Source: Dactylosporangium sp040605635
Lineage (GTDB): Bacteria > Actinomycetota > Actinomycetes > Mycobacteriales > Micromonosporaceae
Direction: 5' to 3'
DNA length: 64,000 bases
Assembly (NCBI RefSeq): GCF_040605635.1
Contig: NZ_JBEXDG010000042.1
Coordinates: forward strand, 1-64,000
The notes under the pieces were generated by a model. The model was given only the letters and a program-made list of their open reading frames with translations, was not told the DNA's origin and did no database searches. Numbering within the stretch: the stretch's first letter is position 1; the number at the start of each line of letters is the position of its first letter. Shown one piece after another: positions 26,664-34,245 of this stretch. The position numbers and the translations under genes are program-made.

Positions 26664-27384
26664 GGCGCGCCACTGCATCGACCGTATCGCCGACGGCCGG
26701 GCCGCGTTCCACCCGGCCGAGCTCCGGCACGGCTGGCTCGCCGTCGACGCGGACAACCGCCCCGCGGCGGCGGCCTCCACCGCCGGGACCGTGACGCTCC
26801 GGCTCGCGGCCGCCGATGGCCCGTGCCGCGTGGACTGCCTGATCGGCGGTCCCATCGGCGCGCTCCGCGACCGCAGCCGGCTGCTCGGGGAGCTCGGCCT
26901 TCCACCCGAGGTCGTCGTGCCGCGCTGGCACGAGCAGGGCCTGCGGCTCGGCGACGGCTTCCGCCCGGTCCTCGTGCACCCCGAACTCCAGGAGACCGTC
27001 CTGGCCGGGCGCCTGCCGCAGCTGACCCTGACCGAGGTGCAGAGCCTCCTGGAGCGCTGGCTCGGGATGCGCGACGGCCTCGAACAGCGATTCGGGCTGC
27101 GGCACGCGGGGCCGACCCCGCATCTGGCCCACATCCCGGCCGACGGCGTCGCGACGCTGCGCGTGACCGGCTGGGAACGCCCACCGGCCGACCCACCCGA
27201 GCCGGACCTGCTCGAAAAGGCGCTGCACGACCGGCTGGCACAGCTCAGCCCGCCGCCCGCACCACCCGATGACGACAGCGGCGCGGCGCCGGCCGGGGGC
27301 CGCGCGCTGGTGGTGTCCGCCGTGGTGATGGCCACGGTCGTCGCCGGCTGCCTCGTCGGTCTCATCGCACTGTGGACTATGTAG
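26653..27384 (+). CDS. Tail-anchored membrane protein of the GTPase/Hsp70 cassette
   Basis: A 243-residue protein with no signal peptide, a soluble N-terminal domain of about 180 residues (AELRHGWLAVDADNRPAAAA; LGLPPEVVVPRWHEQGLRLG; LTLTEVQSLLERWLGMRDGL), a Pro-rich spacer and a single C-terminal hydrophobic segment (ALVVSAVVMATVVAGCLVGL followed by IALWTM). This topology leaves the domain in the cytoplasm, anchored to the membrane by its tail, a plausible way to bring the GTPase/Hsp70 complex to the membrane. The start overlaps the previous gene by 11 bp. The family is unknown to me. Confidence 0.65.
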   Translation: MEAEARHCIDRIADGRAAFHPAELRHGWLAVDADNRPAAAASTAGTVTLRLAAADGPCRVDCLIGGPIGALRDRSRLLGELGLPPEVVVPRWHEQGLRLGDGFRPVLVHPELQETVLAGRLPQLTLTEVQSLLERWLGMRDGLEQRFGLRHAGPTPHLAHIPADGVATLRVTGWERPPADPPEPDLLEKALHDRLAQLSPPPAPPDDDSGAAPAGGRALVVSAVVMATVVAGCLVGLIALWTM

Positions 27385-27392
27385 GAGCGAGC

Positions 27393-28055
27393 GTGAAGCC
27401 GACCCCGAAGCTCTTCGGCGCCCTGTTCATCGCCATGGCCCTGCTCTGCGCGGCGGCCCTCGTCACCGCCGCCGTGCGCATCTCCGCCGCCGACAAGAAG
27501 GCCGACCGGCTCGGCGACGACCTGGAGCACGCCCGGGCCGACCTGCGGACCTCCCGCGAGCAGGCCGAAGCCGCCAACGGCCAGAACGCGCAGGCGCTCC
27601 AGGCGGCCCGCCAGCAGGTCGCCACGACCAGCCCGCAGGACCTGGCGCGCGGCCTCGCCGAGCTCACCTTCGAGCTGCCCCTCTACTCCTGCGACGGCGG
27701 CGACGACAACTGCGACAGCGGCAACAGGAAGCCGCTGCCCCTGCAGCTGAGCCGATGCGGCACCCAGTTCTGCCTCTCCGGGTCGAAGTGGATCAGCGGG
27801 TCCCCCACGCTCGCCCTGGACGGTGACACCTGGTCCGCGCGTGGCAGCGCCGTCTCCGGCCGCGCAGCCTGTTACAACGTCCCGACGAGCGGCGCCGCCT
27901 GGGTCTTCACCGCCAGGGTGACCGGCGCGCAGTACACCATCGCCGGCGGCTGGAAGACCACGAAGGCCGACATGACCTTCTCCGCCACCGTCCCCGCCAG
28001 CACGCCCTGCAGCGCCACCACGATCTGGTGGAAGGGCACCCTGCCACTACGATGA
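27393..28055 (+). CDS. Membrane-anchored, cysteine-rich extracytoplasmic protein
   Basis: A 220-residue protein. A single N-terminal membrane segment (LFIAMALLCAAALVTAAVRI) is followed by a coiled-coil-like helix (DRLGDDLEHARADLRTSREQ) and a compact domain with six cysteines (YSCDGGDDNC, SRCGTQFC, AACYNVP, STPCSAT) and many Trp and Gly, which suggests an outward-facing, disulfide-bonded sensor or binding domain. GTG 27393 has GGAG 7 bases ahead and lies 8 bp past the stop of the tail-anchored gene; an in-frame GTG at 27372 is less likely. With its neighbour it could form the sensing part of the cassette. No family recognised. Confidence 0.65.
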   Translation: MKPTPKLFGALFIAMALLCAAALVTAAVRISAADKKADRLGDDLEHARADLRTSREQAEAANGQNAQALQAARQQVATTSPQDLARGLAELTFELPLYSCDGGDDNCDSGNRKPLPLQLSRCGTQFCLSGSKWISGSPTLALDGDTWSARGSAVSGRAACYNVPTSGAAWVFTARVTGAQYTIAGGWKTTKADMTFSATVPASTPCSATTIWWKGTLPLR

Positions 28056-28079
28056 CACCACACGCCGATCGAGGATTTG

Positions 28080-30044
28080 GTGACCCTGGACCAGGTCGAG
28101 CTCCTTCGTCGCATACTGTTCAACCTCGGCCAGACCGCACTGGCGCTGTTCGAGCACACAGACGCACCTGCCGATCTCGACGCAGCCATCCGGGCCGCCC
28201 GCGCCGCGCTGGCAACGTCCGCCGGCGGAGGTCTTGACCCGTCGGCCCTGCTCGCCAACCTGGCGACGATGCTGCTGGGTCGCTTCGAGCGGTTCGGGGC
28301 CGCGGCGGACCTCGACGAAGCCGTGCTGGTGACCCGGACAGCCCTGATCGTCCTCGGCGACGAGGATCCACACCGCCTGGACTGGCTGTCCCAACTGGGC
28401 AGCAGCCTGCGTCTCCGATTCGACCGGCTGGGCCGGACCGCGGACCTGGACGAGGCGATCAGCGCGGCCCGCGCCGTGATCGCCGCGACCCCTGACGCCC
28501 ACCCCGCTCAGGCGGGACGATGGGTCAACCTCAGCAACGCCCTGGCGACCCGGTTCGAGCGGGGCGGCGCGCCGTCGGATCTGGACGAGGCGGTGCGTCT
28601 GGTGCGGTCGGCGCTCGACGCCGTCCCCGACCACGGACCCGACCGGGCAAGGGTGCTGTCGAACCTCGGCTCGAGGTTGTGGACGGTGTTCGAACAGTCC
28701 GGTTCGGCCGCGGACCTCGACGAAGCGGTGCGGATGGCCGATGCAGCCGTGGCAGCCACCACGGACGACAACGACCCGGCTCTGCCGGACCGGCTTTCCA
28801 ACCTCGGCCTCACGCTGCACGCACGGTTCGGGCTCTCCGGGGACCTCGCTGATCTCGGCACAGCAGTGCGCAGCGGACGGGCGGCCGTGTCGGCAACGCC
28901 CGATCGGCACCCAGAGTTGCCGGGCCGGCTGACCAACCTCAGCATCGCGCTGCGATCCCGGTATGAACGCCTCGGCGAGCTGACGGACCTGGACGCGGCG
29001 GTCCTCGCCAGCAGCGTCGCCGTGTCCGCAACCCCCGGCGACCACCCAGAGCGTGCCCGGTTCCTGTCCAATCTGGGCGCCATGCTGATGTTCCGGTTCC
29101 AGCGGAAGAAGTACCCCGCGGACATCCACGACGCCGTGGAGGCCATCCTCGCCGGTGTCGCCGCAACCCCCGGCGGCGACTTCGAGCGAGCGAACCGGCT
29201 GTCCAACCTCGGCAGCGCGCTGCAGCTGCTGTTCGCGGTGACGGGTGCCTTGACGGACCTGGACCAGGCCGTTGCCAGATGCCGGGACGCGGTGACCGCC
29301 GCCGGCGACAACTCGCCCGATCGTGCCGGCATGCAGGCGAACCTTGCCGCCGCGCTGCACGTCCGGCACGGACGGACCGGTGACCCGGCCGACCTCGACG
29401 AGGCAGTCGCGCTCCTGCGCTCGTCCACTGCCGCCACGCCCGCCGGTCATCCCTCGCGGGCATGGCTGCTGACCAGCCTGGGTCTCGGGCTGCGGAGCCG
29501 GTCGGAGTGGGCGCCGGCACGCGACGCGTGGCGGACTGCCGCCCTGATCGCGGACGCGCCGGTTGCCGACCGGGTGCTCGCCGGCCAGCTGTGGGGCAGG
29601 ATGGCCGCGTCGACGGCGCAGTGGCAGGACGCATCCGACGGGTACGCCACGGCCGTGCGGCTCCTGCCTCAGCTGATCTGGCGGGGCGTGAGCCGCCACA
29701 GCCGGGAGGAACTGCTGGGCGAATGGACCGGGCTGGCCCTCGACTCCGCCGCCTGCGCCGTCGCCGCCGGCCACGCGCACCAGGCGGCCTCTCTGCTGGA
29801 ACAGGGCCGCGGCGTGCTGTGGACGCAACTGCTGGAGCACCAGACGGATCTCGCCGGCCTGCGCGACGCCGCCCCGGCGCTGGCCGACCGGCTGGCCGCC
29901 GTCGGCGCCGCCCTGGACCCGCCGCCCGCGCATCAAGGATCGAACTCACCGCCGACCGAGCCATGGCGCGCTGCCGGTCACACCTCTATGATCGGCCAGC
30001 TCTTGCCGAGCACGGCCTCGATCTGCTCAGGCAACGACGTGTAG
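28080..30044 (+). CDS. TPR protein related to TPR-CHAT proteins but lacking the CHAT domain
   Basis: A 654-residue protein. From residue 5 to about 560 it consists of roughly ten TPR-like units (PADLDEAV ... LxNLGxxLxxRF) very similar to those of the 1678-residue CHAT protein in this window. The last recognisable stretch, LLEQGRGVLWTQLLEHQTD and then LRDAAPALADRLAAVGAAL, matches the segment just before the CHAT domain there (EHGRGVLWSQLLETRADITA). After about 29935 the sequence becomes unrelated and runs into the end of the convergent toxin gene. The CHAT protease is therefore missing, most likely through deletion or replacement at the junction. It may be a pseudogene or a truncated regulator. 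The GTG at 28080 follows GAGG; TTG 28077 is an alternative. Confidence 0.75.
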   Translation: MTLDQVELLRRILFNLGQTALALFEHTDAPADLDAAIRAARAALATSAGGGLDPSALLANLATMLLGRFERFGAAADLDEAVLVTRTALIVLGDEDPHRLDWLSQLGSSLRLRFDRLGRTADLDEAISAARAVIAATPDAHPAQAGRWVNLSNALATRFERGGAPSDLDEAVRLVRSALDAVPDHGPDRARVLSNLGSRLWTVFEQSGSAADLDEAVRMADAAVAATTDDNDPALPDRLSNLGLTLHARFGLSGDLADLGTAVRSGRAAVSATPDRHPELPGRLTNLSIALRSRYERLGELTDLDAAVLASSVAVSATPGDHPERARFLSNLGAMLMFRFQRKKYPADIHDAVEAILAGVAATPGGDFERANRLSNLGSALQLLFAVTGALTDLDQAVARCRDAVTAAGDNSPDRAGMQANLAAALHVRHGRTGDPADLDEAVALLRSSTAATPAGHPSRAWLLTSLGLGLRSRSEWAPARDAWRTAALIADAPVADRVLAGQLWGRMAASTAQWQDASDGYATAVRLLPQLIWRGVSRHSREELLGEWTGLALDSAACAVAAGHAHQAASLLEQGRGVLWTQLLEHQTDLAGLRDAAPALADRLAAVGAALDPPPAHQGSNSPPTEPWRAAGHTSMIGQLLPSTASICSGNDV

Positions 30045-30376
30045 ACCGCAACCGACAGGCTCGCTGCCACCAAGGCGGCATGACCGGCGCCCAGCCGGCC
30101 CGACTTCGCTGCCATGCCTCCGATGATCGGAAGATCGTCAGGGCCATGCACATCAACACCGGGCTCATCGACCAGCACTACCGGCAGTAACCGAAGCACC
30201 CTCAGCATGTCGTGCTCGTCGACGCTCAATCCGGAGTACGCCTCAATCAAGCAGGTGCTCGGGACCGTGACCGCAAAGCCGTTCTCAGCCGCCCTGAACA
30301 GCAACTCGCCGATTCGATCGACACCGTGGACATACGCCATCAGCGCACCGCTGTCGAGCACCGCCTCGACGATCAC
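29978..30376 (-). CDS. PIN-like toxin, VapC-type, with reduced active site
   Basis: A 132-residue protein. The opening VIVEAVLDSGALMAYVHG gives the first PIN acidic residue (Asp8), and PSTCLIEAYSGL gives a Glu near residue 45. The usual third and fourth acidic residues are not at their expected places: the helix reads LGAGHAALVAASL (His instead of Asp) and the final motif TSLPEQI (Leu instead of Asp in the usual T-S-D-x). It may be an inactive toxin or a divergent PIN nuclease. The GTG start overlaps the TGA of the antitoxin gene (GTGA), the classic toxin-antitoxin arrangement. It is convergent with the truncated TPR gene and covers its last 67 bp. Confidence 0.75.
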   Translation of the reverse strand: MIVEAVLDSGALMAYVHGVDRIGELLFRAAENGFAVTVPSTCLIEAYSGLSVDEHDMLRVLRLLPVVLVDEPGVDVHGPDDLPIIGGMAAKSGRLGAGHAALVAASLSVAVYTSLPEQIEAVLGKSWPIIEV

Positions 30377-30666
30377 TGCCGCGACCGCCAGTCGGCTGGA
30401 AGGAGCCCCTCGGACTTGAGTCGCGTGACCGTCTCGCTGTGCACTTCGCGAGGGACTCGAAGCTGCTCCCGGAGTGCTGCGGCTTCGTCCGAGTCCGGAG
30501 TGAACGTGCGGTGTCCGGCCCTGGTCAGCGCATCCTGCGTTCGTTCGACAAGCTGACGCCGCCGTAGCGCTTCCGTGACATATGCCGACACCTGCCCCGC
30601 CGGCAGGTCCTTCAACGGGCCAGCGACGTCCTCCGGCAACGACACTGTGAACCTGACCGTTGTCAT
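30373..30666 (-). CDS. Ribbon-helix-helix type antitoxin
   Basis: A 97-residue protein with an N-terminal strand and helices typical of RHH/CopG antitoxins: TVRFTVSLPEDVAGPL, then QVSAYVTEALRRRQLVE. The C-terminal half (AALREQLRVPREVHSET) would wrap the toxin. ATG 30666 begins the homologous strand; an ATG four codons upstream in the same frame is possible. The gene overlaps the toxin start by 4 bp. AT-rich sequence just upstream (30667-30690, with AAAAGCATACAACAGTAAG) probably holds the autoregulated promoter. Confidence 0.78.
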   Translation of the reverse strand: MTTVRFTVSLPEDVAGPLKDLPAGQVSAYVTEALRRRQLVERTQDALTRAGHRTFTPDSDEAAALREQLRVPREVHSETVTRLKSEGLLPADWRSRQ

Positions 30667-30731
30667 ACCGAAAAGCATACAACAGTAAGAACCCGAGCGT
30701 CCCCAGCCGAATGCCCGCTCGTGGTCGCGTT

Positions 30732-30759
30732 GCTGGCCGGTGAGGATCCACCGGCCAGC
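30732..30759 (-). terminator. Hairpin terminator of the fucose-type ABC operon
   Basis: An 11-bp perfect stem (GCTGGCCGGTG with its complement) and a 6-base loop, starting 23 bp downstream of the stop of the binding-protein gene. Confidence 0.75.
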
Positions 30760-30782
30760 GCCTGGCTACGAGGGACGGCAGG

Positions 30783-31748
30783 TTACTGGTACAGGACCGC
30801 GGAGATCTTCGCTTCGTCGATGTTGGTCTTGTCGTACCAGTAGAAGCCGGTGTCGATGGACTTCGGCAGCTTCTCGCCCTTGATGGCGGCGACCGCTGCC
30901 TTGACCGTCTCGTAGCCGATGCCGACCGGGTTCTGGGTGATCGCCCCGTACATCGTGCCGGCCTTGATCGCGTCGATCTGGTCCTTGCCGGAGTCGAAGC
31001 CGACGATCGTCAGCTTGCCGGTGAGGCCCTTCTCCTGGGCGGCGTGCAGCACGCCGATCGCGGCGCCCTCGTTGGAGCCGTAGATGCCCTTGAGGTCGGG
31101 GTTGGCGGTGAGGATGGCCTTGGCGAGGTCGGTCGCCTTGAGGGGATCGCCGCTGTACTGGATGTCGACGATCTGGATCTTCGGCTCGTTCTTCTTCATG
31201 TAGTCCACGAAGCCGTCGCGGCGCTGGACGCCGGTGACGCTGGTCTGGTCGTGGACGACCATCGCGATCTTGCCTTCGTGGCCGATCTTCTCGGCCATGT
31301 GCTTGGCGGCCTCGGCGGCGGCGGCGAGGTTGTCGGTGGAGGCGGTGGTGATCGGCACGTCGCTGTCCACGCCGGAGTCGAACGCGATCACCGGGATCTT
31401 GTCGTTCTTCGCCTGGAGCATGAGCGGCCCGGCGGCCTGGCTGTCGATGGCGGCGAAGCCGATCGCGCCGGGCTTCTTGTCGATGACGGTCTGCAGCAGC
31501 TGGATCTGCTGCTCGACGTTGCCTTCCTCCTGGGCGCCCTCGAACGTGACGGTGACGTTGAACTCCTTGCCGGCCTGCTCGGCGCCGGCCTTCACGGCCT
31601 GCCAGAACTGGTGGCGGAAGCCTTTGGAGATGAGCGCGACGTAGGGCTTCTTCTCCTCGCCGGGTTTCTCGGCGGCGTCGGAGCAGGCGCCGAGCGTGAG
31701 GGTGATCGCGGTCGCGCCGAGCAGCGCGACGAACGCCTTCCTGTGCAT
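30783..31748 (-). CDS. Sugar ABC transporter substrate-binding lipoprotein, RbsB-type
   Basis: A 321-residue lipoprotein with lipobox LTLGAC at the end of a short signal peptide (residue 22 Cys). The mature part is a type I periplasmic-binding fold of the ribose/galactose kind: KPYVALISKGFRHQFWQAV, PVIAFDSGVDSD, and GKLTIVGFDSGKDQIDAIKA with the conserved Phe-Asp hinge. It delivers a monosaccharide to the permease and ATPase genes directly upstream in the operon. Since the operon starts with L-fuconate dehydratase, the ligand is probably L-fucose or a related deoxysugar (inference). It is the last gene, 16 bp from the permease stop, and is followed by a hairpin terminator. Confidence 0.92.
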   Translation of the reverse strand: MHRKAFVALLGATAITLTLGACSDAAEKPGEEKKPYVALISKGFRHQFWQAVKAGAEQAGKEFNVTVTFEGAQEEGNVEQQIQLLQTVIDKKPGAIGFAAIDSQAAGPLMLQAKNDKIPVIAFDSGVDSDVPITTASTDNLAAAAEAAKHMAEKIGHEGKIAMVVHDQTSVTGVQRRDGFVDYMKKNEPKIQIVDIQYSGDPLKATDLAKAILTANPDLKGIYGSNEGAAIGVLHAAQEKGLTGKLTIVGFDSGKDQIDAIKAGTMYGAITQNPVGIGYETVKAAVAAIKGEKLPKSIDTGFYWYDKTNIDEAKISAVLYQ

Positions 31749-31764
31749 GGGGGTGTACTCCTTC

Positions 31765-32736
31765 TCAGAGGGTGCGTTTTCTGCGGAGCATGTCGACGTA
31801 GACGGCGACGAGGATCACGCAGCCGACCACGACCGATTGCCATTCCTGCGGCACGGCGGTGACGCGCAGGCCGTTGGTGAGGACCGCGACGATGAGCGCG
31901 CCGACGACGGTGCCGGCGATCGAGCCGCGGCCGCCCTGCAGGGAGGTGCCGCCGATGACGACGGCGGCGATGGCCTCCAGTTCCAGGCCCATGCCGCCGA
32001 CGGGTTGGGCGGAGCTGAGCCGGGACGCGGCGAGGACGCCGGCGATGCCGACGAACAGCCCGGCGAGGGTGTAGATGGTGAGCTTCCAGCGGACCACGTT
32101 GACGCCGGACAGGGCCGTGGCGGCCTCGTTGCTGCCGATCGAGAACGCGTACCGCCCGACGATGCTCTTGCCGAGGACGACCGCGGCGACGACGGTGAGG
32201 ACCAGGAAGATGAGCACGCCGAGGGGGAAGCGGGCACCCGGGATCACCGAGTAGTTCATCAGCAGCTGGAAGTCGGGGTGCTCCTTGAAGTAGATCGGCT
32301 TCGTGCCGGAGATGACCAGCGACAGGCCGGAAGCGACGAGCATCATCCCGAGCGTCGCGATGAACGGCGGCAGGCCCAGGACCGACACGTTGAAGCCGTT
32401 GATGAAGCCGATCAGGCCGCCGAACAGGATCGCTCCGGTGACCCCCGCCCAGGCGGGCCAGCCCCAGTACGTCATGAACACGCCCGTCATGACGCCGCAC
32501 AGGATCATGCCGGTGCCGATGGACAGGTCGATGCCGCCGGAGACGATGACGAAGGTGGTGCCCAGGGCCAGGATCCCGGTGACCGTGGCGGCCATGAGGA
32601 TGCCGACGAGGTTGCTGGGCGTGAAGAAGTACGGGCTGGCGAAGGAGAAGAACACCAGGATGGCGATCAGGCTGGCGAGGGCGAGCAGCTGCTGCACAGA
32701 GCCCCGGACCCTGGCGGGAAAAGGGATCGAGGTCAC
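31765..32736 (-). CDS. Sugar ABC transporter permease, RbsC-type
   Basis: A 323-residue permease with eight to ten hydrophobic segments and the BPD_transp_2 signature GALxxGxxNG-like region (GGLIGFINGFNVSVLGLPPF) and FIATLGMMLVASGLSLVIS. GTG at 32736 is used as start: the bases GTGA overlap the ATPase stop, and the frame upstream lies inside the ATPase gene. A single permease gene implies a homodimer, as in RbsC. It works with the ATPase encoded upstream and the binding protein downstream to import the sugar. Confidence 0.92.
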   Translation of the reverse strand: MTSIPFPARVRGSVQQLLALASLIAILVFFSFASPYFFTPSNLVGILMAATVTGILALGTTFVIVSGGIDLSIGTGMILCGVMTGVFMTYWGWPAWAGVTGAILFGGLIGFINGFNVSVLGLPPFIATLGMMLVASGLSLVISGTKPIYFKEHPDFQLLMNYSVIPGARFPLGVLIFLVLTVVAAVVLGKSIVGRYAFSIGSNEAATALSGVNVVRWKLTIYTLAGLFVGIAGVLAASRLSSAQPVGGMGLELEAIAAVVIGGTSLQGGRGSIAGTVVGALIVAVLTNGLRVTAVPQEWQSVVVGCVILVAVYVDMLRRKRTL

Positions 32737-34244
32737 GAGGTCACCGTTCCTTCGGTGCTGAATCGGGTGGCGAAGTCCATGATCTTTTCCTGGGTCGCGT
32801 CGGTACTGTCGATGACGGCGGTGATCCGGCCCTGGCACATGACCGCGATCCGGTGTGACATCCGCAGGACCTCCGGCAGTTCGGAGGAGATCATCACGAT
32901 CGCCTTGCCGGCCGCGGCGAGCTCGTCGAGCAGCGCGTAGATCTCGTCCTTCGCGCCGACGTCGATGCCGCGGGTCGGCTCGTCGAAGATGAGGACGTCG
33001 CAGTCGCGGACGAGCCATTTCGCGATGACGGTCTTCTGCTGGTTGCCGCCGGACAGGTGCTGCACCAGCTGGCCCGTCGACGGGGTGCGGATGCGGAGCT
33101 TGGCGACGTGGTCGGCGGCGGTCCTGCCGATCATCCGGTCGGCGACGAGCCCGAGGTTCGACGTGAAGCGGGGCATCGAGGCGAGCACGACGTTGTCGCG
33201 CACGTTGCGGCCGAGCAGGACGCCGTAGCGTTTGCGGTCCTCGGACAGGTAGCCGATCCCGGCGCGGGCCGCGTCGGCCGGGTTGCCGACGGCGACCTCT
33301 CGGCCGTGGACCGTGACCGTGCCGCCGTCCTTGCGGTCCGCGCCCACGAGGGCCCTGGCGACCTCGGTCCGGCCCGCGCCCATGAGCCCGGCGAACCCGA
33401 GGATCTCCCCGCGGCGCACGTCGAAGCTGACGTCGCGCAGCAGGGCCTTCGTGCGCAGGCCGCGCACCGACAGCACCGGCTCGCCGGTGACGACCGCGCC
33501 CCGCGGCCGCTGCTCGCCGGTGATCGTCCGCCCGACCATCAGCGAGATCACCTGCGGGATGGTGCTCGACGCGGTGTCGAGGGTGTCGACGTTCCGCCCG
33601 TCGCGCAGCACCGTGATCCGGTCGGTGATCTGGGCCAGCTCGTGCATCCGGTGCGAGATGTAGATGACGCCGGTCCGCGGTGTGACGAACCGGCGGATGA
33701 GCCCGAACAGCGTGGTCACCTCGACCTCGTTCAACGCGGCGGTCGGCTCGTCCATGACCAGCACCCGCGCGTTGAAGCTGAGTGCCTTCGCGATCTCGAC
33801 CATCTGCTGCCGCGCCACCGTCAGGTCACCGACGAGGTCAGTGGGCTCCAGCGGCAGGCCGAGCCGGGCGAGCAGCTCCCTGGTCCGCCGGTTGAGCGCC
33901 CGCTCCGACAGCAGCAGCCCGCCGATGCGCGGCTCCCGGCCGATGAAGATGTTCTGCGCGACCGTGAGGTCCGGCATCAGGTTGAGCTCCTGATGGATGA
34001 TCGAGATGCCGAGTTCCTGCGCGTGCCTCGGGCTCGTCGGCGTGTACCGGTCGCCGTCGAGCGAGAACGTGCCGGCGTCCGGCCGGTCGATGCCGGTCAG
34101 CAGTTTCATGAGGGTCGACTTGCCGGCGCCGTTCTCCCCGACGAGCGCCAGGACCTCACCGTGGCGCAGCTTCAGGTCGACGGCGTCGAGGGCCTGGACG
34201 CCGGGGAAGCTCTTGCTCGCGCCGCGCACCTCCAGCAGCGCCAT
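32733..34244 (-). CDS. Sugar ABC transporter ATPase, RbsA-type (double nucleotide-binding domain)
   Basis: A 503-residue fused ATPase with two ABC domains. The N-terminal half has Walker A GENGAGKST, Walker B VLVMDEPTAALN and a degenerate signature (LTVARQQMVEIAK). The C-terminal half has a changed P-loop (GLMGAGRTEV), an intact signature LSGGNQQKT and Walker B VLIFDEPTRGID. One consensus and one degenerate site is normal for the RbsA/MglA class. It lies one base from the L-fuconate dehydratase stop and overlaps the permease start by four bases. Confidence 0.95.
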   Translation of the reverse strand: MALLEVRGASKSFPGVQALDAVDLKLRHGEVLALVGENGAGKSTLMKLLTGIDRPDAGTFSLDGDRYTPTSPRHAQELGISIIHQELNLMPDLTVAQNIFIGREPRIGGLLLSERALNRRTRELLARLGLPLEPTDLVGDLTVARQQMVEIAKALSFNARVLVMDEPTAALNEVEVTTLFGLIRRFVTPRTGVIYISHRMHELAQITDRITVLRDGRNVDTLDTASSTIPQVISLMVGRTITGEQRPRGAVVTGEPVLSVRGLRTKALLRDVSFDVRRGEILGFAGLMGAGRTEVARALVGADRKDGGTVTVHGREVAVGNPADAARAGIGYLSEDRKRYGVLLGRNVRDNVVLASMPRFTSNLGLVADRMIGRTAADHVAKLRIRTPSTGQLVQHLSGGNQQKTVIAKWLVRDCDVLIFDEPTRGIDVGAKDEIYALLDELAAAGKAIVMISSELPEVLRMSHRIAVMCQGRITAVIDSTDATQEKIMDFATRFSTEGTVTS

Positions 34245-34245
34245 G

